Assembly (NCBI GenBank): GCA_964550025.1
Contig: CAZJYI010000048.1
Span: forward strand, 1 to 64,000
DNA: 64,000 nt
DNA from: CAZJYI01 sp964550025
GTDB taxonomy: Bacteria > Verrucomicrobiota > Kiritimatiellia > UBA8416 > CAYOBW01
Direction: 5' to 3'
Shown: piece by piece, positions 35,874 to 45,233 of the stretch
Layout: every line of letters begins with the position of its first letter
Numbering within the stretch: position 1 is the stretch's first letter
Program-made: the position numbers and the translations under genes
Notes under the pieces: generated by a model
What the model was told of the DNA's origin: nothing
The model's database searches: none
What the model saw: the letters and a program-made list of their open reading frames with translations, nothing else

Positions 35874-38365
35874 GTCCTATTCGCCTGCGTACTCCGACGT
35901 GACGGGGACCAAACGGGATTCCCGTCCCAGGCAGGATTGTCCGTCAGCCTTCTCGGTTCACTCCCATCGGCGTTTACAGCATAGACTTCGAAGTTTCCGT
36001 CTCTATCGGATTCGAACGCCAGTTGCCTGCTGTCCGGCGACCACGAGGGCAACCAGTCATTGCCGGGACTACGCGTTACGTTCGTGAGTTCTTTGCCATC
36101 AGTTCTCACGGTGTAAATCTCGAAATCTCCACGCCTATTGGAATTGAAAGCGATCCATTTGCCATCGGGAGACCATCTGGGGTAACAGTCTCTTCCCGGG
36201 TGTCGCGTGAGCCTCTCCATCCCGCTCCCATCAACGTTCATGAAGTATATTTCCTGGTTCCCATCCCTTCCGGAGTTGAAGGCGATCTGCTTGCCATCCG
36301 GAGACAGGGAGTGTCCCCCGCACTTGGAGTCGGTTGGAGTCAGTCTCGTGATACTCCGTCCGTCCGTCGTTACCAGGTAGATCCCATCAAAACCTGAGAG
36401 TTCTGAACCACAGACCATTCTCTTCCCATCAGGGAGAAACACGGGACGCCATCCCGGCTTCAGGGCTTTCTGCGTACGTCCATCATCGTTCACAACGTAG
36501 ATCGTAGAGCTACCGACAAAAGCCATGCGCTTGCCGTCAGGAGAGAAACAGGCATAGTCGCCGCCACCTACCTTCCTCTGATCGCCGCCAGCCAGGTTCA
36601 TGCATGTGAAGGAGGCCCTGCCTGATTTGAAGACCAGCTTCTCGCCATCAGGAGACCACAGAAGAGCCCCGTGATGAGAAGGCAGGTAGGATCTTGCCTT
36701 GCCCATTCCATTGGAATCCATGACTGAGTGTTCAAAACGCAGGCCATCGCACTGGTCATTCTGCGTAAGCCTTCTCCGGCCACTTCCGTCGGCATTGATC
36801 ACATAGATTTCCGGGTTGCCATCTCTGCCAGATACAAACGCTATTCTGCCCGGATCGTCTGACGCATCTCCCGCTGAACCGGTTGTGCGTTGCTCTGCCA
36901 AGATGGATGCTTGTGCCGGTTGGCCGGCAGCCTGCTCAGAATCCCCTTCCGGTCCTGTTCCCGCCGGATCGGTTGCCTCTTCAAGCTCGAAGTGTCCCGC
37001 GACGGCCTTGGGTCGGTGGATTGCATTGGCGGAACCAAACACCTTTGTCTTCCCACTTCCATCAGGGTTCATGAGGTGAAGCCCATGGTCACCATCTGTC
37101 ACCTTCCCGGTAGAGAACAGTATTCTGCCGTCAGGCGCCCAAGAGGGGTAGGTGGCATGCAGCCGGCCATCAGTGAGTCTCTCCATACCAGTGCCATCCG
37201 CTCTGATGACGAAGATGCCACTTTCACGGACCTCGCCGCTATAGCTTGTGACTTTGCCACTATGGGCAGGCGGCCTGATCTCTTCGACCTTGATCCTCTG
37301 TCGCGAAAAGACGATCATTGAGCCGTCGGGAGACCATGAAGGATCGGAATCGCCTTCATCGTCCGTGAGTATTCTCGTCAGCTTCCTGCTTCCAGTACCA
37401 TCTGCATGAGCAACCCAGAGCTCACTGTAGAAGCAATTCCTGGTAGGAGAATCTGCGTGGCGAGCCGCTGGGGCCGCATAGACAATCTGTCTTGAGTCAG
37501 GAGACCAGGACATCTCGTGTCTCAGGGCAGCAGTATCAGGGAGCCTGAGTGGGTTGCTGCCATCCGAGCGCATAACATGAATGTCAGATGCTTGGCCGCC
37601 ACGGGCATGGTATGCAATACGCTTGCCATCAGGAGACCATGAAGGGCCGCTCTCGGTAGTTCGACTGTTCGAGATGTTCCTGATATCACTTCCGTCAGCC
37701 TTCATAATGTGGATGTCAGGATTGCCGCGTGCAATTGAAACGAATGCTATCCGCGTGCCGTCAGGAGACAGATTCGGCGACCAGGCACCTCCCGGGTGGT
37801 TTGAGAGGTCCTTCACCTGTCGAGTACGGGTATTGATTGCATGGATACTCGACCTTCTTCCCGCCCCAACCTGACACAAGATGGTCCTGCCGTCCGGAGA
37901 CCAGGTGTATTCCATTCCGGAGATGTCATCTTTCAGTCTCGAGTGATTGCTGCCGTCTGCGTTGACGATATGAAGCTCGAACCGCCGGACCACCCAAACC
38001 AGAAATGCGATCTTCGCCTGCCCGGGGGATGCTTCCTGCTCGCCTGATCGTTTCGGCGGCCTGTCGGCGGGGGCGATCCTTCGCTTGGGCGAATTCTTCA
38101 CCCGGGCCTCTTTCGCTCCCATGCTGGAGACGATCTCGCCGGACCGGTTTCCGGCGACGCGCGATGTGGTGTTGGTCCTTCGGACCTCCTTTGCGGGCCA
38201 CATCGTCTTGTGGGTAGTTGTCGCGCCCTGCCAGTTGCCCTCGCGCCTGTGGAGTGCCTTCAACTCGGTCAACGGGACGTCCGACGTCGCCGCTGCGGTG
38301 CTCGCGGCGCCAACAGCTTCCATGGCGACTGTTACAACCAAGATTGCGGAACGTATGGATGTCAC
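35855..38365 (-). CDS. TolB/PD40 propeller protein with DUF1579-derived N-terminus
   Basis: 836 residues. Start is GTG 38363-38365 with AAGGAG (38377-38372) 6 nt upstream, then a signal peptide (AILVVTVAMEAVGAAS). Residues 35-65 (LKALHRREGNWQGATTTHKT ...) match residues 38-68 of the DUF1579-like protein at 41670. After a basic linker (about 75-115) at least ten PD40 blades follow, e.g. EYTWSPDGRTILCQVG, GPSWSPDGKRIAYHARGG, YPRWSPDGKWIAFNSN and LPSWSPDSRQLAFESD. These TolB-like blades usually bind protein partners in the periplasm. The extreme C-terminus (SPSRRSTQANRTPRPRP) appears frame-shifted: another frame gives SPVTSEYAGE and stop. Confidence 0.8.
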   Translation of the reverse strand: MTSIRSAILVVTVAMEAVGAASTAAATSDVPLTELKALHRREGNWQGATTTHKTMWPAKEVRRTNTTSRVAGNRSGEIVSSMGAKEARVKNSPKRRIAPADRPPKRSGEQEASPGQAKIAFLVWVVRRFELHIVNADGSNHSRLKDDISGMEYTWSPDGRTILCQVGAGRRSSIHAINTRTRQVKDLSNHPGGAWSPNLSPDGTRIAFVSIARGNPDIHIMKADGSDIRNISNSRTTESGPSWSPDGKRIAYHARGGQASDIHVMRSDGSNPLRLPDTAALRHEMSWSPDSRQIVYAAPAARHADSPTRNCFYSELWVAHADGTGSRKLTRILTDDEGDSDPSWSPDGSMIVFSRQRIKVEEIRPPAHSGKVTSYSGEVRESGIFVIRADGTGMERLTDGRLHATYPSWAPDGRILFSTGKVTDGDHGLHLMNPDGSGKTKVFGSANAIHRPKAVAGHFELEEATDPAGTGPEGDSEQAAGQPAQASILAEQRTTGSAGDASDDPGRIAFVSGRDGNPEIYVINADGSGRRRLTQNDQCDGLRFEHSVMDSNGMGKARSYLPSHHGALLWSPDGEKLVFKSGRASFTCMNLAGGDQRKVGGGDYACFSPDGKRMAFVGSSTIYVVNDDGRTQKALKPGWRPVFLPDGKRMVCGSELSGFDGIYLVTTDGRSITRLTPTDSKCGGHSLSPDGKQIAFNSGRDGNQEIYFMNVDGSGMERLTRHPGRDCYPRWSPDGKWIAFNSNRRGDFEIYTVRTDGKELTNVTRSPGNDWLPSWSPDSRQLAFESDRDGNFEVYAVNADGSEPRRLTDNPAWDGNPVWSPSRRSTQANRTPRPRP

Positions 38366-38375
38366 GGCAGTCTCC

Positions 38376-40469
38376 TTATGCGCAGTTCCTCGCAAATTCA
38401 CTCGCAAGGTGGCAGAGCCATACAAAACCACCAAGCACGATGCCGCTGATGATGGCGGCCCAACAACGCTTTCTTCCTGTCCGCGTGCCGGTCGCGAAAC
38501 TATGTACCAGCCCCGCGATGCCCAGCAGCACCCCCGCAAGAGCCAACGACGATGTCACTGTCAAGGCTGGCTGGTAATTATGCGGTCTTGGAATGAGATT
38601 GCGGCATAGAAACCCGTAAGCATGGAACGGAACCGGGGAGGCAACGGCCAGCAGAAGAGCCAGGGTCGGCAATAGGTATACTCGCTGTGACTTTTTCCAG
38701 TCCTGGACAGCGATAATCGCTGTCATCGCAATGGCCAGGGCCAGGACGACACCGAGTTGAATCGCAAGGTACTTCATCTGCACAGGGTTGTGGCTCAGGA
38801 TATACTTGTGCGACCCGCCAATGCAGGGGATGTCCTTTACTTGGTTGTCATGAAGATTCACCTGCCTCAAGTGCGGCAATGTCTTGAGCGGCGAGATGTC
38901 CGTGATCCGGTTTGAATTCAACTTCAGGGTTACCAGGTTTGTCAATCCCGCCAAGGGGGACACATCGCTGATCAGGTGGTCGCACAAATGCAGTGTTTTC
39001 AATCGTGGAAGTCCTGACAACGATGCGAAAGCAGAAATGTCCTGCAACTTTCTATCCCTGGATGACAAAAAGAGCGCCTCCAGTCGGCTCATTGAGGCAA
39101 GTACAGCAATATCACCGCTATCAACATCATAGAGACGGAGCTTCTTCAGGCATGGCAGTGCGGCAAGAGCCGCTAGACATTGTGCGCTGGGACCGCTGTC
39201 CCTTACCGTTACAGACTCGAGATTCACCGCGAACTGCAACCCCTCAAAATCTCGTATCTCACTGCCTCGAAGAGTCAACGTCTTCAGGTGGATCATCTCC
39301 TCCGGCGTAGGATCGTCCGTCTCTATCAGAGACTTTCTCAGATGGCTTGCCACCGCCCTTTTGAGGGTCCTGTCTCGGAAATCGACGGGTTCATCACTAT
39401 CGTCGACTACGTCTTGCTCTTTGACCCCGACACCACAGATTCTGATTGTCCCGTCGGGCCCGCGCGCGGCCAGGCGTGTTCCATCGCCGAGGAAGACGGG
39501 GGATCGTGCGCATCGTGTGCGCGCGCCGTCCCCGTACGGTGCCATCAGTTCCCCCAGCTTCTTGTATGAAGTAACGCTCGTGACGTTGATCGGACCGTAG
39601 GCAGCGCTTGACGCGAGTATTCTGCCGTCGGGCGAGAACGCGACTTCGTACACCTGCCGTACGTGTCGTGCTTTTGACTTTCCAAGCACACGCCCGGTCT
39701 GTGCATCCCGGAAGCAAACGGTGCAGCCCGCATTACCGGTCGCCAGCAAACTGCCGTCCGGAGAGAAGGCAAGCGACGTCACGGCACCGGAGTCCTTTTC
39801 CTGTGACCACAACTCTCGACCTTGCTCCACATGCCACAACACGAGGAAGCCTCCCCTTCTCTTTCTGCCCCAGTAGGTGGCAAATGCAACGCTCGTCCCG
39901 TCCGGGCTGAAGTCAAGAGTGGTAGGGTTCCGCCCTTTGGACCCTCCGGTTTCAATGACGGCCTCTTGCTTCCGGGTCGCCATGTTCCAGACCTTGATCG
40001 ATCTGCGGTCTCCACCACGGATGGCCAGCAAGCGTCCATCCGGCGATATACGAAGTGCGACGCCACAGTTGTAGACTCCGCCGGGGAAGAGACTTCCAAA
40101 CTCAAGGCGATGCAGGGCCTTCCTGGTCGCTACATCCCAGAACAGTATCTTCTCGTCGGTGCCCGCGGAAACAAGTGTACGGCCATCAGGCGAAAAGGCG
40201 ACGCGCAATACAGCCTTGTCATGCCCTTCCAACGTGGCGAGAAGTTGGCGCGATTCCGCGTCCCAGAGCTTGATGGTCTTATCCCAGGCGCTACACGAGG
40301 CCAGCATGTTCCGTGTCGGAGAGTAAGCCAGATCCGCTATTCCTCGTGCATGCGCCTGTATCGTGACGGTTGCCGCCGTGGGCACTTCCGCGGGGCGGTC
40401 CGTTTGTTCTGCAGTGCCGGCCTCCGCGGCTATCATCAATGCGATAATGTACGTCCACATACTCTTCAT
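38376..40469 (-). CDS. WD40 plus leucine-rich-repeat protein with C-terminal membrane helices
   Basis: 697 residues, ATG at 40467-40469 after a GGAAGGG site. The leader IIALMIAAEAG is followed by WD40 blades (about 35-340: VLRVAFSPDGRTLVSAG, VTSLAFSPDGSLLATGN, VYEVAFSPDGRILASSA). Internalin-type leucine-rich repeats follow at about 400-575 (ISDVSPLAGLTNLVTLKLNS, ITDISPLKTLPHLRQVNLHD). Four membrane helices close the protein (e.g. LAIQLGVVLALAIAMTAII, IISGIVLGGFVWLCHLA). This unusual order would place both repeat domains outside the cytoplasm. It lies 10 bp upstream of the next propeller gene. Function unknown; both repeat types bind proteins. Confidence 0.82.
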   Translation of the reverse strand: MKSMWTYIIALMIAAEAGTAEQTDRPAEVPTAATVTIQAHARGIADLAYSPTRNMLASCSAWDKTIKLWDAESRQLLATLEGHDKAVLRVAFSPDGRTLVSAGTDEKILFWDVATRKALHRLEFGSLFPGGVYNCGVALRISPDGRLLAIRGGDRRSIKVWNMATRKQEAVIETGGSKGRNPTTLDFSPDGTSVAFATYWGRKRRGGFLVLWHVEQGRELWSQEKDSGAVTSLAFSPDGSLLATGNAGCTVCFRDAQTGRVLGKSKARHVRQVYEVAFSPDGRILASSAAYGPINVTSVTSYKKLGELMAPYGDGARTRCARSPVFLGDGTRLAARGPDGTIRICGVGVKEQDVVDDSDEPVDFRDRTLKRAVASHLRKSLIETDDPTPEEMIHLKTLTLRGSEIRDFEGLQFAVNLESVTVRDSGPSAQCLAALAALPCLKKLRLYDVDSGDIAVLASMSRLEALFLSSRDRKLQDISAFASLSGLPRLKTLHLCDHLISDVSPLAGLTNLVTLKLNSNRITDISPLKTLPHLRQVNLHDNQVKDIPCIGGSHKYILSHNPVQMKYLAIQLGVVLALAIAMTAIIAVQDWKKSQRVYLLPTLALLLAVASPVPFHAYGFLCRNLIPRPHNYQPALTVTSSLALAGVLLGIAGLVHSFATGTRTGRKRCWAAIISGIVLGGFVWLCHLASEFARNCA

Positions 40470-40541
40470 ACCCTTCCGTGTCATCAGTTCTGGGCTCGGC
40501 CAGCGTGCCCCTGGTGATGTCGTGCTCGTCTCCATGTCGAG

Positions 40542-41117
40542 TCAGCGGATCGGCTGATCCCCCTTCGCGCCGTTTCCCTGGCTTGATGTAAGCGACCTGC
40601 GTCGGGTCTGCTTCAAGGACACTCTTGAGACAATGTGCCCCGCAGGGGCAGTCGTGACTCCAGACCCTTCGGCATGGTCCCTGTCGACGAACCGCAGAGT
40701 GCCTGTGTACCTGTACCCGTTAGGAAAAGTCGCCTCGTACGTCATGGTTTGTGTGTCTTCATCCCACGAGCCGGTGATGAAGGAACGGGTCAGCCCGGAC
40801 ATGAAAACACCTGGGTAGTTCCGGGCCTTCGGGTCGTAAGTGCATAGCAGGTGATACTCGGTGAGTTCGGGGTTGTTGAGGTTCGGCTCTTCAGTTCGGA
40901 GGAACTTCCCGCCAATCGACCACGTTCTCGTTGAGACGTATTTGTGAACAGTCTTCTTCCCTTCCGCCGTCTCCGTGATTGCCTGCATGTCCCACGTGCC
41001 GACGAACCGGTCAAGTACCTGCAGTCCGGGAAAGCGTTTCGGTGTGCCATCAGCGCGTGCCAAATTCGGGCAGACGAAGATGACTAGAAGGACGAGCAAA
41101 CTGGCGATCTGTTTCAT
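40542..41117 (-). CDS. Secreted DUF1579-like protein
   Basis: 191 residues; ATG at 41115-41117, 7 bp after the stop of the upstream gene, with AAGGTAG overlapping that stop as ribosome site. Signal peptide IASLLVLLVIFVCPNLARA. The body has the DUF1579 (calycin-like beta-barrel) pattern: LDRFVGTWDM, WSIGGKFLRTEE, LCTYDPKARNY, GSWDEDTQTMTYEATF, RFVDRDHAEGSG. Members of this family occur as small domains of unknown ligand. Coupled to the paralog upstream. Confidence 0.82.
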   Translation of the reverse strand: MKQIASLLVLLVIFVCPNLARADGTPKRFPGLQVLDRFVGTWDMQAITETAEGKKTVHKYVSTRTWSIGGKFLRTEEPNLNNPELTEYHLLCTYDPKARNYPGVFMSGLTRSFITGSWDEDTQTMTYEATFPNGYRYTGTLRFVDRDHAEGSGVTTAPAGHIVSRVSLKQTRRRSLTSSQGNGAKGDQPIR

Positions 41118-41124
41118 GCTGTGA

Positions 41125-41670
41125 CTACCTTTCCGTTCGTTCACTCTTTCCCGTCATGAGATAGTACACCTTTCCGTCTGGGCCCTTGATAAGCACGCTA
41201 GACTCCATAGTGTCGGCGTCTATGTAGCGGTCCACCTGGGTACTTGTTCGACTGTCGTCCACGAAAGATGACCAAGTCATGGACTTCGCTTCCGGGTTCC
41301 ATGCACCGGTATGCTCGGAAGTCTGGCCGTTCGAATGAAAGAGCCACCGACGGTAGCAGTTTCGTTGCTTGTCATAGGTCACCAGCGCAAGGTCGCTCTC
41401 GCCGTTTGACGCCTCGGTCCTGTTTAAGGTGAAACGACCGCCGAGAATGGCGACGCACGATGAAATGTTGCTCCCGCGAATCTCCTCGGGGGTCCACATC
41501 GTCTTGTGGACAGTTGTTGCGCCCTGCCAGTTGCCCACGCGCTTGTGGAGTACCTTCAACTCCGGCGACGGGCCGTCCGGCGCCTCCGCCGCGGCGTTCC
41601 CGGCTCCAGCAGCCCTCATTGCGAAAGTCGCGACCACGCTCACGGAAACCAAGATCTTCACTCTGTTCAT
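41125..41670 (-). CDS. Secreted DUF1579-like protein (paralog)
   Basis: 181 residues, ATG 41668-41670 with GGGAGG about 6 nt upstream. Leader KILVSVSVVATFAMRAAGAG. The fold motifs parallel the next gene: LHKRVGNWQGATTVHKTMW, AILGGRFTLNR, LVTYDKQRNCYRRWLFHSNG, GAWNPEAKSMTW. Residues 38-68 are the source, or sister, of the N-terminus of the PD40 protein at 38365. Function unknown. Confidence 0.82.
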   Translation of the reverse strand: MNRVKILVSVSVVATFAMRAAGAGNAAAEAPDGPSPELKVLHKRVGNWQGATTVHKTMWTPEEIRGSNISSCVAILGGRFTLNRTEASNGESDLALVTYDKQRNCYRRWLFHSNGQTSEHTGAWNPEAKSMTWSSFVDDSRTSTQVDRYIDADTMESSVLIKGPDGKVYYLMTGKSERTER

Positions 41671-41689
41671 CGAACACCTCCCTTTTGAC

Positions 41690-43255
41690 TCAGTTCGTTT
41701 TCGGGGTGTTCGGATCATGGGGAGGCGGATGCCCGCCCGACCACGCAATGCCAAGGCCGAACCAATGGAATGTCACGCGTGTCAAGACCGGCTTCTCCCC
41801 GGTTGCGAGGTCGGCGACAGCCATGTCGGTCGCCAAGTCGGCCATCATGTCCTTCGCATTTCCGGACCGCACACGGTTCTCGCACACAGCCTGTGGCGCT
41901 CTGACGTACACGATGCGCCGGCTGTCCGGCCCCCAGGCGGGGTCAACCCCGTTCTCCTCGATCACCCTCAGACCGGCGCCATCAATCCCGATGACGCATA
42001 TCTCTCCCCTGCCGGCTGCTTGCAGAACTCGCATGAAGACAATCCGCTTCCCATCCGGCGATACTTTCACCCCCCTGAACTCGTCCTTGTTGCGGAGACC
42101 GATGGTCTCGTAGCCACCGTTCTGCAGGTTGGCTCTGCACAAGGTATGCCCATTGACGTGCCGCAGGGCAAACACGGCGTGTGCCCCGTCGGCTGACAGC
42201 GTTTGAATGCTGTTCTCGGCGAAACCGTTCCATCCGCCTGTACCGGCCGGTATGATGCTCACCCTTTGCACCTCATCCTGGAACACGACAAGCCGTTTGC
42301 CTTCGTACGCGACCTCCTTTTGGTGAATCTGCGGGTTTTCGCCGCGCGCCGGGATGCGGCGTTCGAAGGAGTAGATGTCCTTTCCATCGCGATGTCCCGC
42401 GAATTGCCAGGTGAATCCGCGGTCGGGGCCTCCCGGCGGGCCGACGACGTATTGCCGGCGATGCATGAAGCGAGGTAGACGGCTCCCACTCTCAGGCCAT
42501 GCGCCCCCTTTCTTGTGCTGGATGAGGAGGGTTCCGCCGAAGTGAGGATTCAAGTCTGCCGCGGGCCCCGATGTGCGCGAGTCGGTCAACGCCCTGAGGT
42601 TCTTGCCATCCGAGTCCATGATGAAGATCTGCCACTGCTCGGCCATGTCCGCCAAGTGGGCGAAGGTGACAATTCTCCCGTCGGACGTGTAGGTCGTGGG
42701 GCCGAAGCGTTTCTCCCCGGAAAGGCCCTCTGTCAGGTTCCTGATCGCGCCGGTTTCGAGTTCCACAACATGCAGGTCGGCGGGAGACCGCCCTTTGGAA
42801 AAGAGAAACTCCCGGCCATCCGGCGACCAGTCCAGGCCCTGCCCCTCGACATCCCGTAGAACCGTCTCAGGGTCGCTCGCGTCGACTATCTTGATGCGGC
42901 TCTGTTGCCGTCTCGGCTCGGGTGCGGTCAGTTCTCGGTAGGCGAGTAGCCTCCCGTCCGGCGACCACATCGGCCCGCAACTGCTCGTCTTCCCGTTGGG
43001 GTTCCGCGCGTTGTGGGTGACCGGTTTCTTCCCTGTTCCGTCCGCGCGGATCACCCACAGATCTGTCCTAGGACCTCCGGGGAGGTCCCACACTGTATGC
43101 GCATAGGCGATTCGGCCAGTCGGTGGCCGTTGCGCCTGGCGCTCGCCTTGCGCTCTGCCGGTTCCCAGCAAGAGCAGAACCCCAACGACAGGAAGTGATC
43201 TCGCCAGGAATCCCGTTTGGGGGTTCCGGTTCCGTTCCTTCAGCTGCTTGTTCAC
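41690..43255 (-). CDS. TolB/PD40-type propeller protein
   Basis: 521 residues. GTG 43253-43255 is preceded by AGGAGG (43267-43262), and the leader LPVVGVLLLLGTGRAQG follows; the longer frame from an ATG at 43354 overlaps nothing useful and has no leader. Blades include RTDLWVIRADGTGKKPVTHN, GPMWSPDGRLLAYREL, GLDWSPDGREFLFSKG, VKVSPDGKRIVFM and DPAWGPDSRRIVYVRAP. It is probably a periplasmic scaffold or sensor; no enzyme motif is seen. It lies 19 bp upstream of the DUF1579-like pair. Confidence 0.85.
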   Translation of the reverse strand: MNKQLKERNRNPQTGFLARSLPVVGVLLLLGTGRAQGERQAQRPPTGRIAYAHTVWDLPGGPRTDLWVIRADGTGKKPVTHNARNPNGKTSSCGPMWSPDGRLLAYRELTAPEPRRQQSRIKIVDASDPETVLRDVEGQGLDWSPDGREFLFSKGRSPADLHVVELETGAIRNLTEGLSGEKRFGPTTYTSDGRIVTFAHLADMAEQWQIFIMDSDGKNLRALTDSRTSGPAADLNPHFGGTLLIQHKKGGAWPESGSRLPRFMHRRQYVVGPPGGPDRGFTWQFAGHRDGKDIYSFERRIPARGENPQIHQKEVAYEGKRLVVFQDEVQRVSIIPAGTGGWNGFAENSIQTLSADGAHAVFALRHVNGHTLCRANLQNGGYETIGLRNKDEFRGVKVSPDGKRIVFMRVLQAAGRGEICVIGIDGAGLRVIEENGVDPAWGPDSRRIVYVRAPQAVCENRVRSGNAKDMMADLATDMAVADLATGEKPVLTRVTFHWFGLGIAWSGGHPPPHDPNTPKTN

Positions 43256-43301
43256 CTCGAACCTCCTCTGCTCCTTGAACCAGCGCCCATCCTTCGCGTG
43301 T

Positions 43302-44885
43302 TCATATCTTGACCCTCCTTCCGACCAGCGCCCAAAACAGGAGGGAGAGTACACTCATGCCAGGCTTATAGGGTCTTCCCCTCAGCAGCAGCGACTCCAC
43401 TCGCAACTCCCTTATCGCTTCCGGGGTGGAGCATTTCAAGGGGTTGCCGCTCAGTACAACCATATCGGCCCATTTCCCGGCCTCCAGGGTCCCACGCTCC
43501 CGATCATCAGAGGTAGTTCGGCAAAGCTGGCGGGTATAGAGAGAAAGTGCTTCCGTCATGGAGAGGTCCTGCCGTCTGTCGTAGGGGTGGCTGATACAGG
43601 CAGCCAGACCCTCCAGGGGATCCGGTGCGGTTACCGGGGCGTCCGATCCGGCGCTGAGCGGAATGCCACGTTTCAGGAACTCCTTCAGGGGGGAGCCGCC
43701 CTTGACCCGTTCCCCCAGGATCTTCTCCAGGTAGGCAACGGGCTCCAGGGGACCGGCGAGGAAGGATGGCTGCAGCGTAATGCCCAGGCCCAGTCTTTCA
43801 ATTCTGTCCAGATCTTCGGGATGGATCAGGCTTGCGTGAATCAGCGTGTGCCGGTGATCCGGGCGAGGAAAAGCCGTCAGGGCGGCCTCAAAGGCGTCCA
43901 CAGCCCGCCGGACGGCTGCATCGCCGAGGGCATGTAGCTCTATCTGGAGGCCTCCCCTGTGGGCGTCCATAACAAAGCGGTGCACTTCCTCCTCGGTTTG
44001 AAACAGGATGCCCCGGTTGCTGCTGTCATGGGTATAGGGCTCCAGCAAAGCTGCGTCGCAGGCGGCAAAACTGCCGTCCAGGGCAGTGGCAAAGCAGCCC
44101 CCCACCCGGGGAAGCCTGCGTTTCTTCACCTTGCCGATATCCCGGGTCTGAAAGAACAGCCGCGTCTGAAATCCCTTCTTCCTGGCCATGGCGCGGGCCG
44201 CCATGGCGACGAGCGTCACATCCATGTCTCCCGGAAAGCCGATACCCTCCACGGCGTGTATCGTCCCGATCCCTTTCTCCGCCAGCAGATCGAAGCCCTT
44301 GAGGATGCTGCGGATCAGGGTCAACGTGGGAACCTGGGCAGCAGCGAAACCGGTACAACGATAGTAGGCCTCATTGAACATCTGACCGCTCTCACCGTCA
44401 AAGCCCCGGAGTTTTGCGCATTCCGTGGGAAGTCGTTCGATGAAGACGGAGTTGCACACGCAAGAATGGCCGCCATAACCAATCAGCACCAACGGGATGT
44501 CCCCGCAGACCCGGTCCAGCTCCTGTCGCGTTATCAAGCGACGTTCACGAAGACAATGGCGGGAGAGTCCGAATCCTAGAACTATCGGCGGTCTTCCGCA
44601 TTCTCTCAGGTGAGTGGCGATGATGTCTTGAACATCACCAATACAGGAAGCCCCGCGGACATCAAATCCGGACACTGCCAGCAGTGCCCAATTGGAGAAG
44701 TGGATATGGCCGTCCCCGAAGGCGGGCAGTAGTACTCTGTCTCCCAGGTCGAACTGCCTCTTCCCGGCATACTCTTCGGGCAGATGGTCTCCCACGTGGC
44801 AGATGCGCCCCTTATTCTCAACCAGGTAGCGCCACTGCCTGTTCTCCTGATCGCACGAAAGGACCGTTCCCTTGTAGGTCTTCAT
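43302..44885 (-). CDS. YtcJ-like amidohydrolase
   Basis: 527 residues of the amidohydrolase-3 type. Metal ligand motifs: AFGDGHIHFSN (HxH), HALGDAAVRRAVDAFEAA, HTLIHASLIHPEDLDRIERL, and LSAGSDAPVTAPDPLEGLAA with the catalytic Asp. The C-terminal beta strand (GTLEAGKWADMVVLSGNPL) closes the small domain. No leader, so cytoplasmic, unlike its propeller neighbours. The substrate of YtcJ enzymes is generally not known. It lies 46 bp upstream of the propeller gene. Confidence 0.88.
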   Translation of the reverse strand: MKTYKGTVLSCDQENRQWRYLVENKGRICHVGDHLPEEYAGKRQFDLGDRVLLPAFGDGHIHFSNWALLAVSGFDVRGASCIGDVQDIIATHLRECGRPPIVLGFGLSRHCLRERRLITRQELDRVCGDIPLVLIGYGGHSCVCNSVFIERLPTECAKLRGFDGESGQMFNEAYYRCTGFAAAQVPTLTLIRSILKGFDLLAEKGIGTIHAVEGIGFPGDMDVTLVAMAARAMARKKGFQTRLFFQTRDIGKVKKRRLPRVGGCFATALDGSFAACDAALLEPYTHDSSNRGILFQTEEEVHRFVMDAHRGGLQIELHALGDAAVRRAVDAFEAALTAFPRPDHRHTLIHASLIHPEDLDRIERLGLGITLQPSFLAGPLEPVAYLEKILGERVKGGSPLKEFLKRGIPLSAGSDAPVTAPDPLEGLAACISHPYDRRQDLSMTEALSLYTRQLCRTTSDDRERGTLEAGKWADMVVLSGNPLKCSTPEAIRELRVESLLLRGRPYKPGMSVLSLLFWALVGRRVKI

Positions 44886-44897
44886 GTCGCATGTCGC

Positions 44898-45233
44898 CTA
44901 ATCGTCAGTACTCGTGCTTTGCTTGTCCTTCCAAAGCAGGCGACCGATTCCCTCAATCACACTACTGACAAGATAGATCGCTGCCACAAGACCGGTAGCA
45001 GCAGCCAGAAGCCAAAAAAGGGCACTGCCGTAGTAAAGGGCTGTCTGAAGATGACTCAGACTGACAGGTGCTGTCTTGAAGTAGCTCAGACTGACAAGAT
45101 TGGTGTTGTCCTCAAGCGGCAATGCGCAAAGAGCGCCAAGCAGGCGAAATCCTACCGAGGTGCCGAGAAACTGCAGGCCTGTTTTCAATGTGCTTGCCAT
45201 GGCTGTTCGGACCTTTCCATCGGGGTCAATCAC
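44898..45233 (-). CDS. Small membrane protein coupled to the kinase
   Basis: 111 residues. The start ATG overlaps the kinase stop by 4 bp (ATGA). A hydrophobic stretch LGTSVGFRLLGALCALPL and a helix SALFWLLAAATGLVAAIYLV suggest two membrane segments. No family recognised. Coupling suggests an accessory to the kinase or part of its operon. Confidence 0.65.
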   Translation of the reverse strand: MIDPDGKVRTAMASTLKTGLQFLGTSVGFRLLGALCALPLEDNTNLVSLSYFKTAPVSLSHLQTALYYGSALFWLLAAATGLVAAIYLVSSVIEGIGRLLWKDKQSTSTDD

